Of a stretch of 64,000 nt of DNA, positions 44,940 through 57,109 are shown in pieces. Under the pieces are notes generated by a model. That model had not been told where the DNA came from. It did not search any database and was given only the letters and a program-made list of their open reading frames with translations. The position numbers were made by a program, and so were the translations under genes. Source of the DNA: Petaurus breviceps papuanus (taxonomy: Eukaryota > Chordata > Mammalia > Diprotodontia > Petauridae); contig JAMXIF010000002.1 in NCBI GenBank assembly GCA_028583685.1, positions 58,078,674 through 58,142,673 of the forward strand, in the 5' to 3' direction. Position 1 is the stretch's first letter. Every line of letters starts with the position of its first letter.

Positions 44940-45265
44940 TTACACCAACTCACAGACAAGTTAAGTGACTTATTTGAGGTCACACATGTAGTGAATGTCT
45001 GAATTAAGTTTTAACTTTGGGTCTTCCTGCCTCTAATCCAACATTCTATCTACTATGTGTCATACATTTTCATTTGATTCTTTCAATAACTTTGTAAGGT
45101 AGATGTTATCATTAGCCCCATTTATAAATGAAAAGACTGTCATACAAAGAAGTTAAATGATTTTCCTGGAGTCACAAAGCTTATAATTGTCTGAGGTGGA
45201 ATTTGAAATTAAGTGTTGCTGACTCCAAATCCAGTGTTTTGTTCACTATCCCAAGCTACCTTTCC
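44940..45265 (+). repeat. Two MIR fragments
   Basis: 'AAGTGACTTATTTGAGGTCA' near 44965, then 'AATAACTTTGTAAGGTAGAT', 'TTTTCCTGGAGTCACAAAGC' and 'GAATTTGAAATTAAGTG' to 45215. Confidence 0.65.
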
Positions 45266-45299
45266 ATGGAAACACCATTTTTTTCACCTATCTCCAGTT

Positions 45300-45877
45300 C
45301 TGGCAATCCTCATAGCCCATCTTGCAGCCTTATTCGTGACCTTTGAACAAATACAATTTTAAAACTGCTGGGCACTACAGATCCCAGTAGACTCAGGGGC
45401 ATTTGAAAACTTTATAGACCTGGTTCTTACCTCAAAAGAGCATATGATATGTCAGTCACAGACTCCTGCCAGAACCAGGTCCTGAATTCCTTCTCTAGTA
45501 GAAAGATGTAGGGAACATTAACTGGTCCAGTCAGAGGAGTCACCTCCATCCAAGCTGCATGATTGTGCAATTGACTGAATTCCAGAAGTTCCAACTTGGA
45601 AGAGACATATCTGGTGATTTGACTGGGTCAAAGATGATGATGCCATGGGAATTCTCAGGGGGAAAACAGCAAAAGATATTCATCTGGCTTCCCAACTCTC
45701 CTCCTGCAGCCTTGGCACTATTTCTGAAGAAGAGCAGCAGGATATTATTACTCTGCCATAACTATAGAAGTCTGAATGCCATCACCATCTGGGACCAGTA
45801 CACCCTGCCCTTGAGGGATCATCTGCTGAACCAGGTGGCAGAGGGTGCTGCTATTCATGAAATTAGACCTTTGGGGA

Positions 45878-45908
<31 letters not shown>

Positions 45909-45945
45909 GCCATTTTATTTGGATATGAAAAAGTGAGAAATATTC
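45300..45945 (+). mobile_element. Ty3/Gypsy (sushi-class) fragment, broken
   Basis: A fossil piece of an LTR-type retroelement. A retropepsin-like 'VDSGAFENFID' (family: LIDSGA.GNFID) near 45395 is followed by 'TGPVRGVTSIQAA' and, near 45755-45830, by 'YRSLNAITIWDQYTLPL' (family: YR.LN.ITI...YPLP), the start of reverse transcriptase. The order protease then reverse transcriptase and the phrasing fit the sushi class that also gave rise to mammalian RTL/PEG10 genes. It lacks gag, most of pol and both ends, and carries several breaks, so it is old and inactive. It ends in a (TG)n run at 45880-45905; the last 120 bases recur inverted at 47235-47365. Confidence 0.65.
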
Positions 45946-46576
45946 TTCCAGATCTGATACTTCCTGTGTGTATACTGGATTACCCCTTTCATTTTGCCTA
46001 ATGTTTCTATAATATATCAGAGATTCATTAACTTAACATTTTAAGGCCTAATGCAACAGGAGTCTTCAACTTGTAGCAGGTCTCTAAGGATCCAATACAA
46101 TCTATAAAGCCTACAGGGTAGGGACAGGCAGAACTGTAATTACATTTTTTTTTTTATTTAAGGGAAAGATAATTTAGAGAAGAATAGGAGTGATTGGGAG
46201 CAGTTCTGTCAGAAAAGGAAGTTTCTTGTTCTTCAGAAAGTCTGAACAAATTCTTTCCTTTCCCAAAGCCTGAGGAGGATATGAACCCCAAGAGAGAAAC
46301 ATCATATTGATATAATCATGGGAATGGCACCCAAGGTGGAACAAGGGAACAGGGCCTTATGTTGATGATTCACAATCTATCCCTTCCCATAGGGAAGCTT
46401 ACTAATTCCCAGAAATTTCTTTGCAATGACAATGTATAACCATAAAAGAACATTTTTTTTAAGGTGAGGGGGACAGAGAAGGAAGTCTTGGATAAAATGA
46501 GATAATATTTGTAAAGTGCCTGGCACATAGTTGGCACTTAAAAGCACATGTTCCCTTCCCTAGATGAGCCAAACTC
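45946..46576. other. Plain stretch
   Basis: No recognised element. A short 'GTAAAGTGCCTGGCACATAG' near 46512 is an L2/MIR-like end. Confidence 0.4.
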
Positions 46577-46708
46577 TTTTTTTTTTTGCTTTTTGGAGGG
46601 CAATTGGGGTTGTGTCTTGCCCAAGGTCACATGGCTAGATTTTGTGGTAAGTGTCTGAGGCCAGATTTGAACTCAAGTCCTCCTGACTCCAGGGCTGGAG
46701 TCACCCCC
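46577..46708 (-). repeat. tRNA-SINE, reverse, truncated
   Basis: T run, 'GAGGGCAATTGGGGTTGTGT', 'GATTTGAACTCAAGTCCTCC', then an abrupt end before the usual head. Confidence 0.85.
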
Positions 46709-46709
46709 T

Positions 46710-47234
46710 TTAAAAATTTTTGAGTGATTATGGGTCTTCTTTTAGAAGACTTTGTAATACCCTAGGTATCAATAACACCAATACAGGGTTATCCATAAAA
46801 GGGAGTATCTGAAGGACCTCATTATCTAAAGGGAATCCCTCTTCTACTTGGATGCTGTGCTGGATCTCTTCTAAATAGCAGGGGCAAATACCTTTGGTGA
46901 GCATGCATACCCCATGTTTGACTTTAATAACCAGTAGGGAACTGAACTAAGCTATCTCTGTTGTTCTATCATTCAAAGTATATGGTATATAAGATATATC
47001 TTTAATACATACATATGGCATATAAGGCATATAAGATAAACATATAATTGCAAAATTTTCACATAATTGGTGTAATTTTTCATATGCCTAGGTGATACCT
47101 TAATAAATGAGAGCCTTAAAATTGGCAATATACTCTAACAAAACAAATACTTTTAAAATACAGTAAACAAAACATAATCACAGTAAGATCACATATTATC
47201 TATTTATTTTAATCAATTCAGATATGGAAGACTA
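46710..47234. other. Plain AT-rich stretch
   Basis: No recognised feature. Confidence 0.4.
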
Positions 47235-47265
47235 TCACTTTCTCATATCCAAATAAAATAGTATT

Positions 47266-47303
<38 letters not shown>

Positions 47304-47365
47304 CCTAAAGGTCTGATTTAATGAGTAGCATTTGTCCTCTGCCACCTGGTTCAGCAGATGATAGT
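47235..47365 (-). repeat. Inverted near-copy of 45823-45945
   Basis: In reverse complement it reads ATCATCTGCTGAACCAGGTG, 'GGCAGAGG', a (TG)n run and 'TATTTTATTTGGATATGAGA', matching the end of the Ty3/Gypsy fragment and its (TG)n at roughly 85%. Both copies have the same junction between the coding fossil and the microsatellite. Confidence 0.85.
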
Positions 47366-47819
47366 GAAGTTTACTCTAAAATAACTTCAAAAACTTACTT
47401 TTGATCCCTTGATAATTGTGTATGAGATACTCTCATGAAATATTTATATAAATAGAAATTCAAATTAGAAGTTATTGATTTTCATTTGATTATACATTGT
47501 GGTAATATTAAAGTCATAAATTTGCTTTTCATTTCGGTATTTTCTCCTCATTCAATAGCTTTAGAATTAGTCCCTCGATGTGGTATTGCTCCCTGCATGG
47601 TCTTTCTCTATACATACTTGACTTAGCCTTCCTATGTTTCTTTTACATTTTTTATTTTCTTCTATCCCATTTGTACTTGCTTTAAAAATAGGCATGAGGT
47701 TGGGTTGTGAGAGTCCAAATGTGCTGTATTCATTATCCTTAATATTAAAAACAGTTCGGTAGTAAAACAAAACAGAAAACAACAACAAAAAACCCCAGCC
47801 ATTTGCATTAATGCCTCAA
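47366..47819. other. Plain stretch
   Basis: No recognised feature. Confidence 0.4.
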
Positions 47820-48150
47820 TTTCCCCAAATTCCATAAAACATCTGTCATTTTCCTTCTATGTCTTACAAATCTGATAGGTGTAGGGTGGTACCTCAGAGT
47901 GTTTTCATTTACATTTCTTTAATTAGTAGTGATTTAGAGCATTTTTTCATATGACAATAAATAGGTATGATTATTTCATCTGATAACTGCCTCTTCATGT
48001 CATTTGACCATTTATCAATTGGGAAATGGCTCTTATTTTTTATAAATTTGACTCAGTTCTCTATATAATTGAAAAATTGGATCTTTATCGGAGAAATTTG
48101 CTAAAACAATTTCAGTTATGATTATTATGTATTTTCCCCCATCCTGTTTT
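47820..48150 (-). repeat. L1 ORF2 C-terminal/3' region, antisense
   Basis: 'GATAGGTGTAGGGTGGTACC', 'CATTTACATTTCTTTAATTA', 'GAGCATTTTTTCATATG' and 'CCATTTATCAATTGGGAAAT' are the familiar antisense L1 3' sequence (compare 61480-61560). Same orientation as the HAL1 that follows. Confidence 0.75.
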
Positions 48151-48154
48151 CCTC

Positions 48155-50474
48155 ATTTATTCTAAGCTCTCTACTTTCACTCTGACCATCCTCAAAAATG
48201 TTTTGCTTCATATTATTGCCTCCCCCAATCCACTCTCCCTCCTATCACTTCCAACCCTTCTGTTATTCCCTTTCCCTCCTACTTTCCTGTAGGGACAGTA
48301 TATATACCCAACTGAATATGTATGTTTTTTCTTCTTTGAGATAATTCCAACTAGAGTAAGATTCAAATACTTTTCTCGACCTCCTCCATCTTCCCCTCCA
48401 TTGTAAAAACTCTTTCATGCCTCTTTTATGTGAAATAATTTGCTGCTTTTTACCTTTCCCTTTTCCCTTCTTCCAGTGCTTTTCTTTCTCATCGCTTATT
48501 TTTATTTGTTTACATATCATCCCATCATACTTAACCCACACCCATACCTTCTATGTATATGCCTTCTAACTGCCTTAATAATGAATGTTCTTAGGAGTTA
48601 CATGTATAATCTTGTCATATAGAAATATAGTTTAACCTTATTGAATCCCTTAAAGTGTCTTTTTCTTGTTTAAATTTTTATGCTTTGCTTCAGTACTGCA
48701 TTTGAAAGTCAGATTTTCTACTTGATTCTGATCTTTTCATTAGGAATGCTTAAAAGTTTTCTACATTAAATATTTATTATACTTTGGGTTTTTTTTTTTG
48801 CTAGGTGATTTTTGGTTATAATCCTAGTTTCTTTACCTTCCAGAATATCTTATCCCAAGCCTTCTCAGCCTTTAATGTAAAAGCTGCTAAATCTTGTGTT
48901 ATCCATCTGTGGTTCTATCATATTTGAATTGTTTCTTTCTGGATGCTTACAATGTTTTTTACTTGATCTATAAGCTCTGGAATTTGGCTATGATATTCCC
49001 TGGAGTTGATATTTTAGGATGTCTTTCAGGAAGTGATTGGTGGATTCCTTCAACTTCTATCTTATCCCCTGGTTCTAGAATATCAGGGCAGTTTTCTTTT
49101 AAAATTTCTTGAGATATAATGTCTACATTCTTTTTTTTGGAAGGGGGGGTGGTCATAGGTATCAGGAAGTTCAATAATTCTTTAATTATCTTTCCTCAAT
49201 TTATTTTCTAGGTCAGTTGTTTTTGCAGTGAGAAAATTCACATTTTCTTCTATTTCTTATTATTTTGAATTTGTTTTATTGTTTCTTGATATTTCCTGGA
49301 ATATTTAGCTTCCATTTACCCCAGTGTAATTTTTAAAGAATTATTTTCTTCAATGAATTATTGTATCATCTTTTCCAGATGGGCAATTCTGGTTTTTAAG
49401 GAGTTCTCTTTAGTGGATTTTTGTCCCTCTTTTACCATTTGGACAATTCTGTTTTTAAAGGTGTTATTTTCTTCAGTATATTTTGTGCTTCCTTTGTCAA
49501 ACTGTTGACTCTTTTTTCATGATTTTCTTGCATCACTCTTATTTTCCCTCTACCTCTCTTACTTGATTTTTAAAATCCTTTCTGAGTCCTTATAGGAATT
49601 CTTTTTCTGCCTGCGACCAATTCACCAATTCTTTGAGGCTTTGGAAATAGAAGTTTTGGCTTTGTCTTCTTCTGAGTTTGTGTTTTTGATCTTCTCTGTT
49701 ACCATAGTAACTTTCTACAACCAATTTTTATTTTTTGCTCATTTTCCCCAGTCTATTTCTTGACTTTTAACTTTAGATTAAAAGTAGATTCTGTTCCTGG
49801 TGGTGGGGTGGAGTGGGCATTGTCTCACACTTCAGGGTTTTTGTGCTGCTGTTTTCAGAGCTAGTTCTGAAGGTCTATATGTTTTCAATTCTTCCAAAGG
49901 GGCATGATCCAAGGAGAGGAGTGTTTACTACTCTTCTGTCCTGTCCTGTGGTTTGTAAGTGACCACAAGTACTTTTTTCTACCCTGAAACTGTGACCAGA
50001 GTCCCTGATCCCCTCTGTCCAAAAGCTTTGGTGTGCTGGTGCCCCACCTCACCTTAGGAATATGACCTAGATTTGCATATGGTCAATGCAACAGAGTCTA
50101 GCACCCAGTGCCAAAAAAGACGTATCTGTAATCTCCTTCTAACCAGTTGTTTGACCCTCTTACTATCTGTGGGCTAAGAGCTCAGGAAGTTTGTACAAAA
50201 GATTCAGCCACCTTTACAGCATGGTGCTGGTTTGCTCAGATATCAACAGGTGGAATGGCCTATATTAGATTATGTTCCACTCTTACCATGGTGTGATAGA
50301 CCTTTTCTACCAAATTTTTAAGTGGTCTTGGGCTGGAAAATAATTTTGCCCTATCATTTTGTGGGTTCTGCAACTCCAGAATTCATTTTGGTGAATAATT
50401 TAAAGTTGTTTGGAGAGGAATTTAGGAGAACTCAGGTGGGACCTTGTATTTACCCTGCCATCTTGGCTCTGCCC
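48155..50474 (-). mobile_element. Second HAL1 (half-L1), near-complete
   Basis: Minus-strand element parallel to the one at 12428-15480. Its 5' end at 50474 reads GGGCAGAGCCAAGATGGCAG with an intact CAAGATGGC block. L1 ORF1 remains include 'ILKENCPDILEPGDKIEVEG' at 49174-48968 (RRM domain; human ENFPNLARQANIQIQEI) in a frame broken by stops. The segment 48160-48560 aligns with 13040-13450 of the first HAL1 ('TTTCCTGTAGGG', 'TATGTGAAATAATTTGC'). No ORF2 core lies between ORF1 and the 3' part. The 3' side stops at an antisense L1 fragment, and no target duplication is evident. Confidence 0.75.
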
Positions 50475-50639
50475 TGAAAGTCTCCATTTCTTAATTCTAC
50501 CTTACATAGTTTTAGTCAATTAGCTGTGAGCTGATCTTTCATTAAGAATTCTCTTTTCTTTCTTGGAGTCATGTGCTCAAATAACTGAACTTGGGAATTA
50601 TTGTTTTCTTAGAACATCTTAACTGGCATCAAAAAATCA

Positions 50640-51180
50640 CACTTAATTCAGTATTTGATAGCGTTCCCCCTCTCCACAAAAATAAATCGCTTAAGAAAGA
50701 ATGCCCTATTTGATAAGAACTGTTGGGAAAACTGGAAGTATAAGAGAAACTAGATTTAAGGCTACATCTTACACTATATTCCATAATAATTTCAAAATGG
50801 ATACACAGCCTGAACAGTAAAGATCATACCATAAGTTAGAAAATAAGTTGATTACTTAGGTTTCATAGCTATGTATAGGAGCTGAGTTTTTAACTAAACA
50901 AATGATAAAACAGATTATTTTACATTAATTTAAAAAGCTTTTGCACAAAGAAATTTAGTATGAAAAAACAAGTGATAAAATGGAAAAATATCTTTGTCAA
51001 AAATCTCTGATAAAGGTTTGATATAAGACGTATAGACAAGTAAATATATAAAACAAATAGACAGCTAACATAAATATATGAGTCCTAAATCCATTCCCTA
51101 GTTGACAAGTGATCAAAAGTTATAGTAGACATTTTTCAAAAATTAGACTTGCAAATTATTAACAATGAGAAGTTAGCCAC
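50640..51180 (+). repeat. L1 ORF2 C-terminal fragment, sense
   Basis: 'GCCCTATTTGATAAGAACTG' with 'TTGGGAAAACTGGAAGTATA' (LFDKNCWENWK; L1 family SLFNKWCWENW) followed by 'AAAGCTTTTGCACAAAGAAA' and 'GATCAAAAG' is L1 ORF2 end in the plus direction. Old. Confidence 0.7.
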
Positions 51181-51714
51181 CAATAGCTTAATGTATGAAT
51201 GGGAGGGATCGAATCCATGAAGTTTAGATCAAACCCTGCCACTTAAAGCCTAAGTTCTAGGAGGCACATGGCCAACTGCTATGTTGAATAATTGAAGCCT
51301 ACACCATTACCATATAAAATAATACTCCAAATCAATAAAAATAAAAATAATGCATATCAAAATAATCCTGTGTTTTCACTTTACATTCAGCAAATTGAGA
51401 TTAGATAATATATCTAGTGCTTCTTCTGGTCCTACTTTTTTATTATTCCAGCTTCTATAAAGTGTTCAAAACTATATTTATATTACATTATTATACTATT
51501 ATTTGAAGCTAGATCTCAAGGAACCAAGAATTAGATGTTTGACCTTAGGTATATCATTTTAACTTCATTGGTCTAATTTTCCTTATCTTAAAATTTAAGA
51601 AATAAGATTTTGATGATGCCAGATCCTACAACCACTGACTTATAAGGTCCTACAACTCTGACAAGACATGTCTAAGAGAATAAGGAAAGGCTCATAAAGT
51701 GTGGCCAAGTAGTC
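51181..51714. other. Plain stretch
   Basis: No recognised feature. Confidence 0.4.
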
Positions 51715-51970
51715 TCTCAGTGGTTTCAACTCTGGACCTGGAGTCAAAAAGATCAGATTTAAATCTAGCCTCAGAAACTCAAAAACTGCATGACCCTAGA
51801 CAAATCAATTAACTATGATCTGTCCCATTTTCCTCATCTGTAAGATGAAGATAATAATAGCAGCAATTTCCCATGGTTGTTGTGAGCATGAAATGAGTTA
51901 ATATTTGTAATGAGCTTTGCAAACTTTAAAGTGCTATTTAAATTATTATTTTTATATTATTATTGAAACG
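51715..51970 (+). repeat. MIR SINE
   Basis: 'GACCTGGAGTCAAAAAGATC', 'CATTTTCCTCATCTGTAAGA', 'GGTTGTTGTGAGCATGAAAT' and 'GAGCTTTGCAAACTTTAAAG' in order. Confidence 0.85.
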
Positions 51971-51974
51971 GTGC

Positions 51975-53130
51975 CTAAAGATCCTTTGACAAAATCATTT
52001 TCTTCTACCTCTTTCTAGTGCTCTTCATAAGAACATCTATCTTGTGGAGATAATGAGGAACCTCTTGATTGGTCATCAATGAAAAATTAGAGAAGATGAT
52101 TGTTTCATAATAATAACATTAATAATAATACAAATAATATTTCATATTATTCATGAGGGGCTCCCACTTGCCAATCAATCTGCTTTGATTTAACACCCAC
52201 CACTGATGACCATTCAGGAGTTGCTATGCTAACTTATCAAAGCCTGTTCCATTCAGAAAAGAGCCAGAATACATATCCTACTCTAGGTTTCTCCCTTCTC
52301 CCCATTACACTTAAAGAAGACCATAACACAAAAAATTTTCTTAGGGACACATATGCAACATAGGAAAAAGTCACCTAGGTAATCATAGTCCATACAGCTG
52401 CACTGCTCTGCCTACCAAGCTCTCACCTAGACACACTCATCTTTATAGTCATGGCACAGGGAACAATTTAAGAATGCTTGCTCAAATTCCATAGTATCTC
52501 TGTATGGGTATGTTTCCAATTAATAGCTAGGGAGTGAAGGAAGAATGCCTGTATCCCTGCTTAGGTTATTGGCAACAGGTACCTTCTTCCTGCTCAAATT
52601 TTCTATCTCCCCAATTGTGGTAATAGATTCTAAGATTTTTTTTTGTCCTGATCCTCCATCATTCTCTGTTGTAATTTGTTTTAGAACTGAGGTGGCATGG
52701 CAGACAAACAACTTTCTAATGCAAATCCAATATGGCAAGATTGGCTTGATCTGTCAGATGGATTTTATTAGCTTTACAAGGCCTAAATGAAAGTGACTAG
52801 ATAAAAAGAAAAAAACAACTTTAATAGCTTGAAACTGAAATGATATTTTTTGTCACCAAGGGATCTGACAGAACTGACAGAAATAAATTGGCTTAAGGGG
52901 CCATGTTGTGAGAGAGAGAACAGAGTCGTCTGCATTAATCATTCTATTCCAGATGTAGATTTACTCATTCCAATGGGTAAATCCAAATGTTTCAGTCATC
53001 TCAGTTACTCAAAACTCTCTGGGAAAGTGCTCTGAGTGACAGGGGCAGGATTTCTAGGTTTTCATGTAATATTGGAAAGAACAAGTCTTACATTTATATC
53101 CAATTCTATTTCAGATACTCAGACCTGGGA
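51975..53130. other. Plain stretch
   Basis: Frames of 60-81 codons at 52520-53229 overlap on both strands and match nothing known. Confidence 0.4.
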
Positions 53131-53134
53131 GGCA

Positions 53135-53350
53135 ATATATGTTTAGTGGAAAGAATATGCAACTTTGAGTCAGACAACCTGGGTTTGAGTCAGAGCTCTA
53201 GCTCTAATGAGGAGTGTGTATTTAGTTAGTCATGTCAATCCTTTTTCATCTTCAAAATCCTCATCTCTCAAGTAGTAGTAACATACCTGCATCCTTCATC
53301 TCCTAGGGTCACTGTGAGGAAGGCATTTTGCAAATACAATAAAAATTTGA
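53135..53350 (+). repeat. MIR SINE
   Basis: 'GGAAAGAATATGCAACTTTG', 'CATCTTCAAAATCCTCATCT' and 'GGGTCACTGTGAGGAAGGCA' follow MIR order. Confidence 0.7.
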
Positions 53351-53607
53351 GCCAGTCTTCTTATTTTTGTTATTATTAGCTACAAATGAAAAACATATAC
53401 AATAAAGTCTTGGAATCTTTAGAACTATCAATCATCATTTTTTTAAATATTTATTTATCTGGTTTCCCCTCTGTGACCAACCTTCCAGTTTCATTGTATT
53501 ACGTTAATGATTCTAGTTGTTAAGTTTTTTTGTGACACTGAACTAAAATGTACTTTGTTACAACTATTTAGTAAATAATCCCTTCAGATATATTGTAGGG
53601 TATAAAA

Positions 53608-53855
53608 GGGGCCAGATAGAGCAGCATACAGAGCAATCTGGTCTGGAGTCATGAAGCCCCAAGTTCAAATCTATCCTCAGATACCTACTAGTTGTGTGAA
53701 ATTGGGCAAGTTTTTTTTTAACTCTATTTGCCTTAGTTTCCTCATCTGTAAAATGAGCTGGAGAAGGAAATATGAAACCACTGTAGTATCTTTGCCAAGA
53801 AAACCCCCAAAGAGTCAGACAGAACCAAAAAATAATTAAACAAAACATAACAGCA
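53608..53855 (+). repeat. SINE with RTE-like tail
   Basis: 'GCCAGATAGAGCAGCATACA', 'CTAGTTGTGTGAAATTGGGC', 'TTTCCTCATCTGTAAAATGA' and 'AGTATCTTTGCCAAGAAAAC'. Confidence 0.85.
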
Positions 53856-53859
53856 GACA

Positions 53860-54440
53860 AGTAAAAAGCCGGCTGCTGGTTATTGAACTAGTTCCTCTGT
53901 CCTCTGGAATTCTATAGCAATAGAATATTTGGGGATTTTTTTGCTTGTTTGTTTTGGTTTTTTATTTTTATTTTTAAAATTAGAGCATGAGGGAAAGACA
54001 GGAAAAGAACTCTAGGCAAACATGTGAAAACAGCTGCGGTCTTTTGGTATGTTCAAGATTCTTCATACTCATGGAAACTATTTTCCATGGCTCTTTCAGG
54101 CATATGGTAAATTCAATCAGGTGCCCCAAGGAGCATGTCTACATTTGTATCCCCTATAGAGTGGCAGGTCTCTGCAGATCTCCACAGCAAAGGCATCAGT
54201 ACTGACAAAGGGGTACTCACCTTTATAGTATAGAAAGTCCACATGCTTTTCTGTCTACAGGTTGTGTGATCATAACTTAATTGCTATATTTTTCAGTTCC
54301 TTTGAGAAATATCTACAGAAGAGGTTCTAGTCCCTTGAAATGTTCCATCTGTATTTTATAAGGTAGGAGGCAGTTGCCTCAACAAATAGAGTTTACACAT
54401 TTCTTGGAATTGCTATAGCATCATTCATTTTCATATTATC
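53860..54440. other. Plain stretch
   Basis: No recognised feature; a T-rich run at 53936-53975. Confidence 0.4.
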
Positions 54441-55300
54441 AGATCATAAATTTAGAACCGAGAAGGAACTTTGTGGTCATCTAATCTAATCCCCTTAATT
54501 AATAGTTGAGAAAATTAAGTTATTTCCCAAGATGACACAGGTAATAGCAACCCAGGCAGAGCTGTAATTCAAAGTATGTCCTTTGACATCAAACACAGCA
54601 GTTGTCCCATTGTGCCATAGATTGTAATCCACACCGTGTCTTTTAAATATCAGTTTAAGCACCTTTTATGGATCAGGTCCTGTGCTAGACACTGGTCATA
54701 CAAAGAGAAAAAGATGAAAATACCCCTGTCCTCAAAGAGCTCACATCATAGGTAGTTAATGAATAGCTAAAATGAAGAAAATATTGTCAGCATAGAAAAT
54801 GATCATCCAAAGTAAGAATGATAATAGGTCATAAAAAGGCACTTTTTTCTTGATAAAGACTTTGCAATTTGATACATATAAGGTATATAAAAGCAAATTT
54901 TCTTCATAATCAATCATTTAGAATTCATAATATATTTTATTTTGGCTTCCCATGAAAATAAATCCCTAATTATGGGTGTTAAAAAAGCAGTTTATTTTAG
55001 CAAAGCCTAGCTTTGCTTAGTCCTTATCATTGAAATGTGAAAAAGACCTTGACACTGCATAGGTCAAATCTGAGTCAGAGACTTAATGTTACCATAAGAA
55101 GGAAGTCAGAACAATTGAACTGTGGGGAATTTCAAGCTAAAGTTGTCAAATGCATGCACCAATCTAGCAATAAACATTTCTTAAGTGCCTAACATGTGCC
55201 AAGGACCAGAGACAAAAATACAAAAGAGAGGAGAATTCAGTCTAATGGGGAAAGACAACACATAAGAAGAATCTGAAAAGCAGATTAGAAGGAGGAGGGG
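54440..55300 (+). repeat. MIR and interspersed-repeat pieces
   Basis: 54450-54620 is MIR-like ('ACTTTGTGGTCATCTAATCT', 'CCCAAGATGACACAGG'). 54645-54760 and 55160-55265 are heads of the unclassified repeat ('TGTGCTAGACACTGGTCATA', 'GCCTAACATGTGCCAAGGAC'). Confidence 0.55.
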
Positions 55301-56065
55301 AGGTTTGAACAGTGTGAAGGAAAGGAGAAGGTATGGCTCAGTTCTAGGCACCATGATAAAAGATGGACCTTGATGAACAAGAGAACCATCCAGAGAAGGG
55401 CAGCTAGTAAAGGTGGAAGGCCTTAAAGGTTTCCCATATGAGGGTCATTTGAGGGAACTAGGGATAGTTGTTCTGGAGAAAAGAAGACAAAATGGGAACT
55501 TCATAGATGTCCTCAAATATCTGAATGTCACATTCAAAGAGGAGTTCAGTTTGTTTTGTTTAGCCCCAGAGAGTTAATGCTTGTTGCTTTGTTGTTTTTG
55601 GTTCAGTTGTGTTTGATTCTTTGTGACTCCGTCTGGGGTTTCCTCCGCAGAGATGCTGGAGTGGTTTGCCATTTCTTTCTCTAGTTCATTTTACAGATGA
55701 GGAAAGTAATGCAAACAGGATTAAGTGACTTGCCCAGAGTAACACAGCTAGTAAGGTGTCCCAAGCTGAATTTGAACTCAGATCTTCCTGACTTCAGGCC
55801 CGGCACACTATGCCATCTAGCTGCTCCTTACTAATTGTTACTTGCTACTAAATAAAGCAAAGGTTGATATAAAAAAAATCTTTCATAATAACTAGAGATA
55901 TTTCAAAATGGAATGGACAGCCTCAGGAGGAAGTGAGAATCTCACTCCCTGGATACTTTCAAGCAAAGGCTAGAAGACCACTCTTTTGATTGGCTATAAG
56001 GGGGATTTTTGTTCTGGTAAGGGTAGGACTAGATGATCTCTGAAGTTCTGTGATTCTTTGAGGTC
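55300..56065 (+). repeat. L3/CR1 LINE 3' region split by SINE
   Basis: The left part has 'GGAACTTCATAGATGTCCTC'. After the SINE the right part gives 'AAATGGAATGGACAGCCTCA', 'TTTCAAGCAAAGGCTAGAAG' and 'GGACTAGATGATCTCTGAAG', the conserved L3/CR1 3' end. Confidence 0.75.
55582..55828 (-). repeat. SINE with RTE-like tail, reverse, inside L3
   Basis: 'GTTGTTTTTGGTTCAGTTGT', 'GGTTTGCCATTTCTTTCTCT', 'CATTTTACAGATGAGGAAAG' and 'GCCATCTAGCTGCTCC'. It splits an L3/CR1 fragment and is therefore younger. Confidence 0.88.
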
Positions 56066-56149
56066 TGAGTCTCACTCTCTTGATCAATAAGCCTTTATTG
56101 GGAAGCAAGGCAAACTGAAAAGCAAATCAATATTTTAAATTCTACCTTA

Positions 56150-56715
56150 AGTCCTCCTTTCGTCACATCTTATGGCGGAGGAAGCTGAGGCTGAATTATG
56201 TTAAGTTGCATATCCAGGGCAACACAACTAGTGAATATCTAATGAAGGATTTGAACTCAGTTCTTCCTGACTAGCGCTCTAGTGCTATAGCAACTATGTC
56301 ACAGTTATCTGTTCTCCTTGATTGTTGATCTCCTTGAAGATTAAGCCAAAATAAAAAACTTCTTATATATTCCTAAGAGAATATAGCAGAGTGCTGAACA
56401 TGCAGTAGGTGTTGAGTGGAGGTTTTCTTGATTAAATATTAACTTGAGCATCTGGAGCTCATCTGGCAGTCCTTTGAACCAGAGTCCTTTGAGCACATGG
56501 GGCTTCTCCTTAGAAAAGCAGTAAATTATTGGTAGCTCTGATATCAGATCCCCAGCAGCCCCTGGCAAGTCACTTACTTTGCCATTGTCAGTCCCCCATC
56601 TATTAAAATGACTATACCTGCCTCACTAGGGTTCTGGGAAGATTAATTTGCTAATGTCCATAAAGTGATTTGAAGATCAAAAGCTCTATAAATATGCTAA
56701 TATTGTTGTTATAAA
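56150..56715 (+). repeat. Two MIR fragments
   Basis: 56165-56300: 'AAGCTGAGGCTGAATTATG', 'GGATTTGAACTCAGTTCTTC'. 56560-56710: 'GCCTCACTAGGGTTCTGGGA', 'AAAGTGATTTGAAGATCAAA'. Confidence 0.65.
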
Positions 56716-57109
56716 TGGGTCCCCTTACTCCTGACTGAGATGGAGATGGATGAAGCAGAGAATACCCCTGAAACAATAAATGGTCCAAAGTCACTTTGAT
56801 GTGCAAATAACAGAAGTCTAAGTGGAGTCATTGCAACATTATTATTCTTAGAGGAGTATTTCCAGAGCTGGTAAGTATAAGAAGAAATGCAAAGAGAATT
56901 GTAAAAGCATAAGACGTCCTCATAGTGCTGTATGATGATACTCTGGGCACAATCATGTTCTCCTCCGGTTGTTAAAACACTTCCTTTCCTTTCCAGATTC
57001 CTTCATTCTCATGTAACTTGCTGATGGTGGCCTTCATACATGTGCAGAAATTGGCTGGGATCTCCATACCTCTTCTGAAGATCTAGTTATATCAAGACTG
57101 CATTCCCCT
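56716..57109. other. Plain stretch
   Basis: No recognised feature. Confidence 0.4.
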
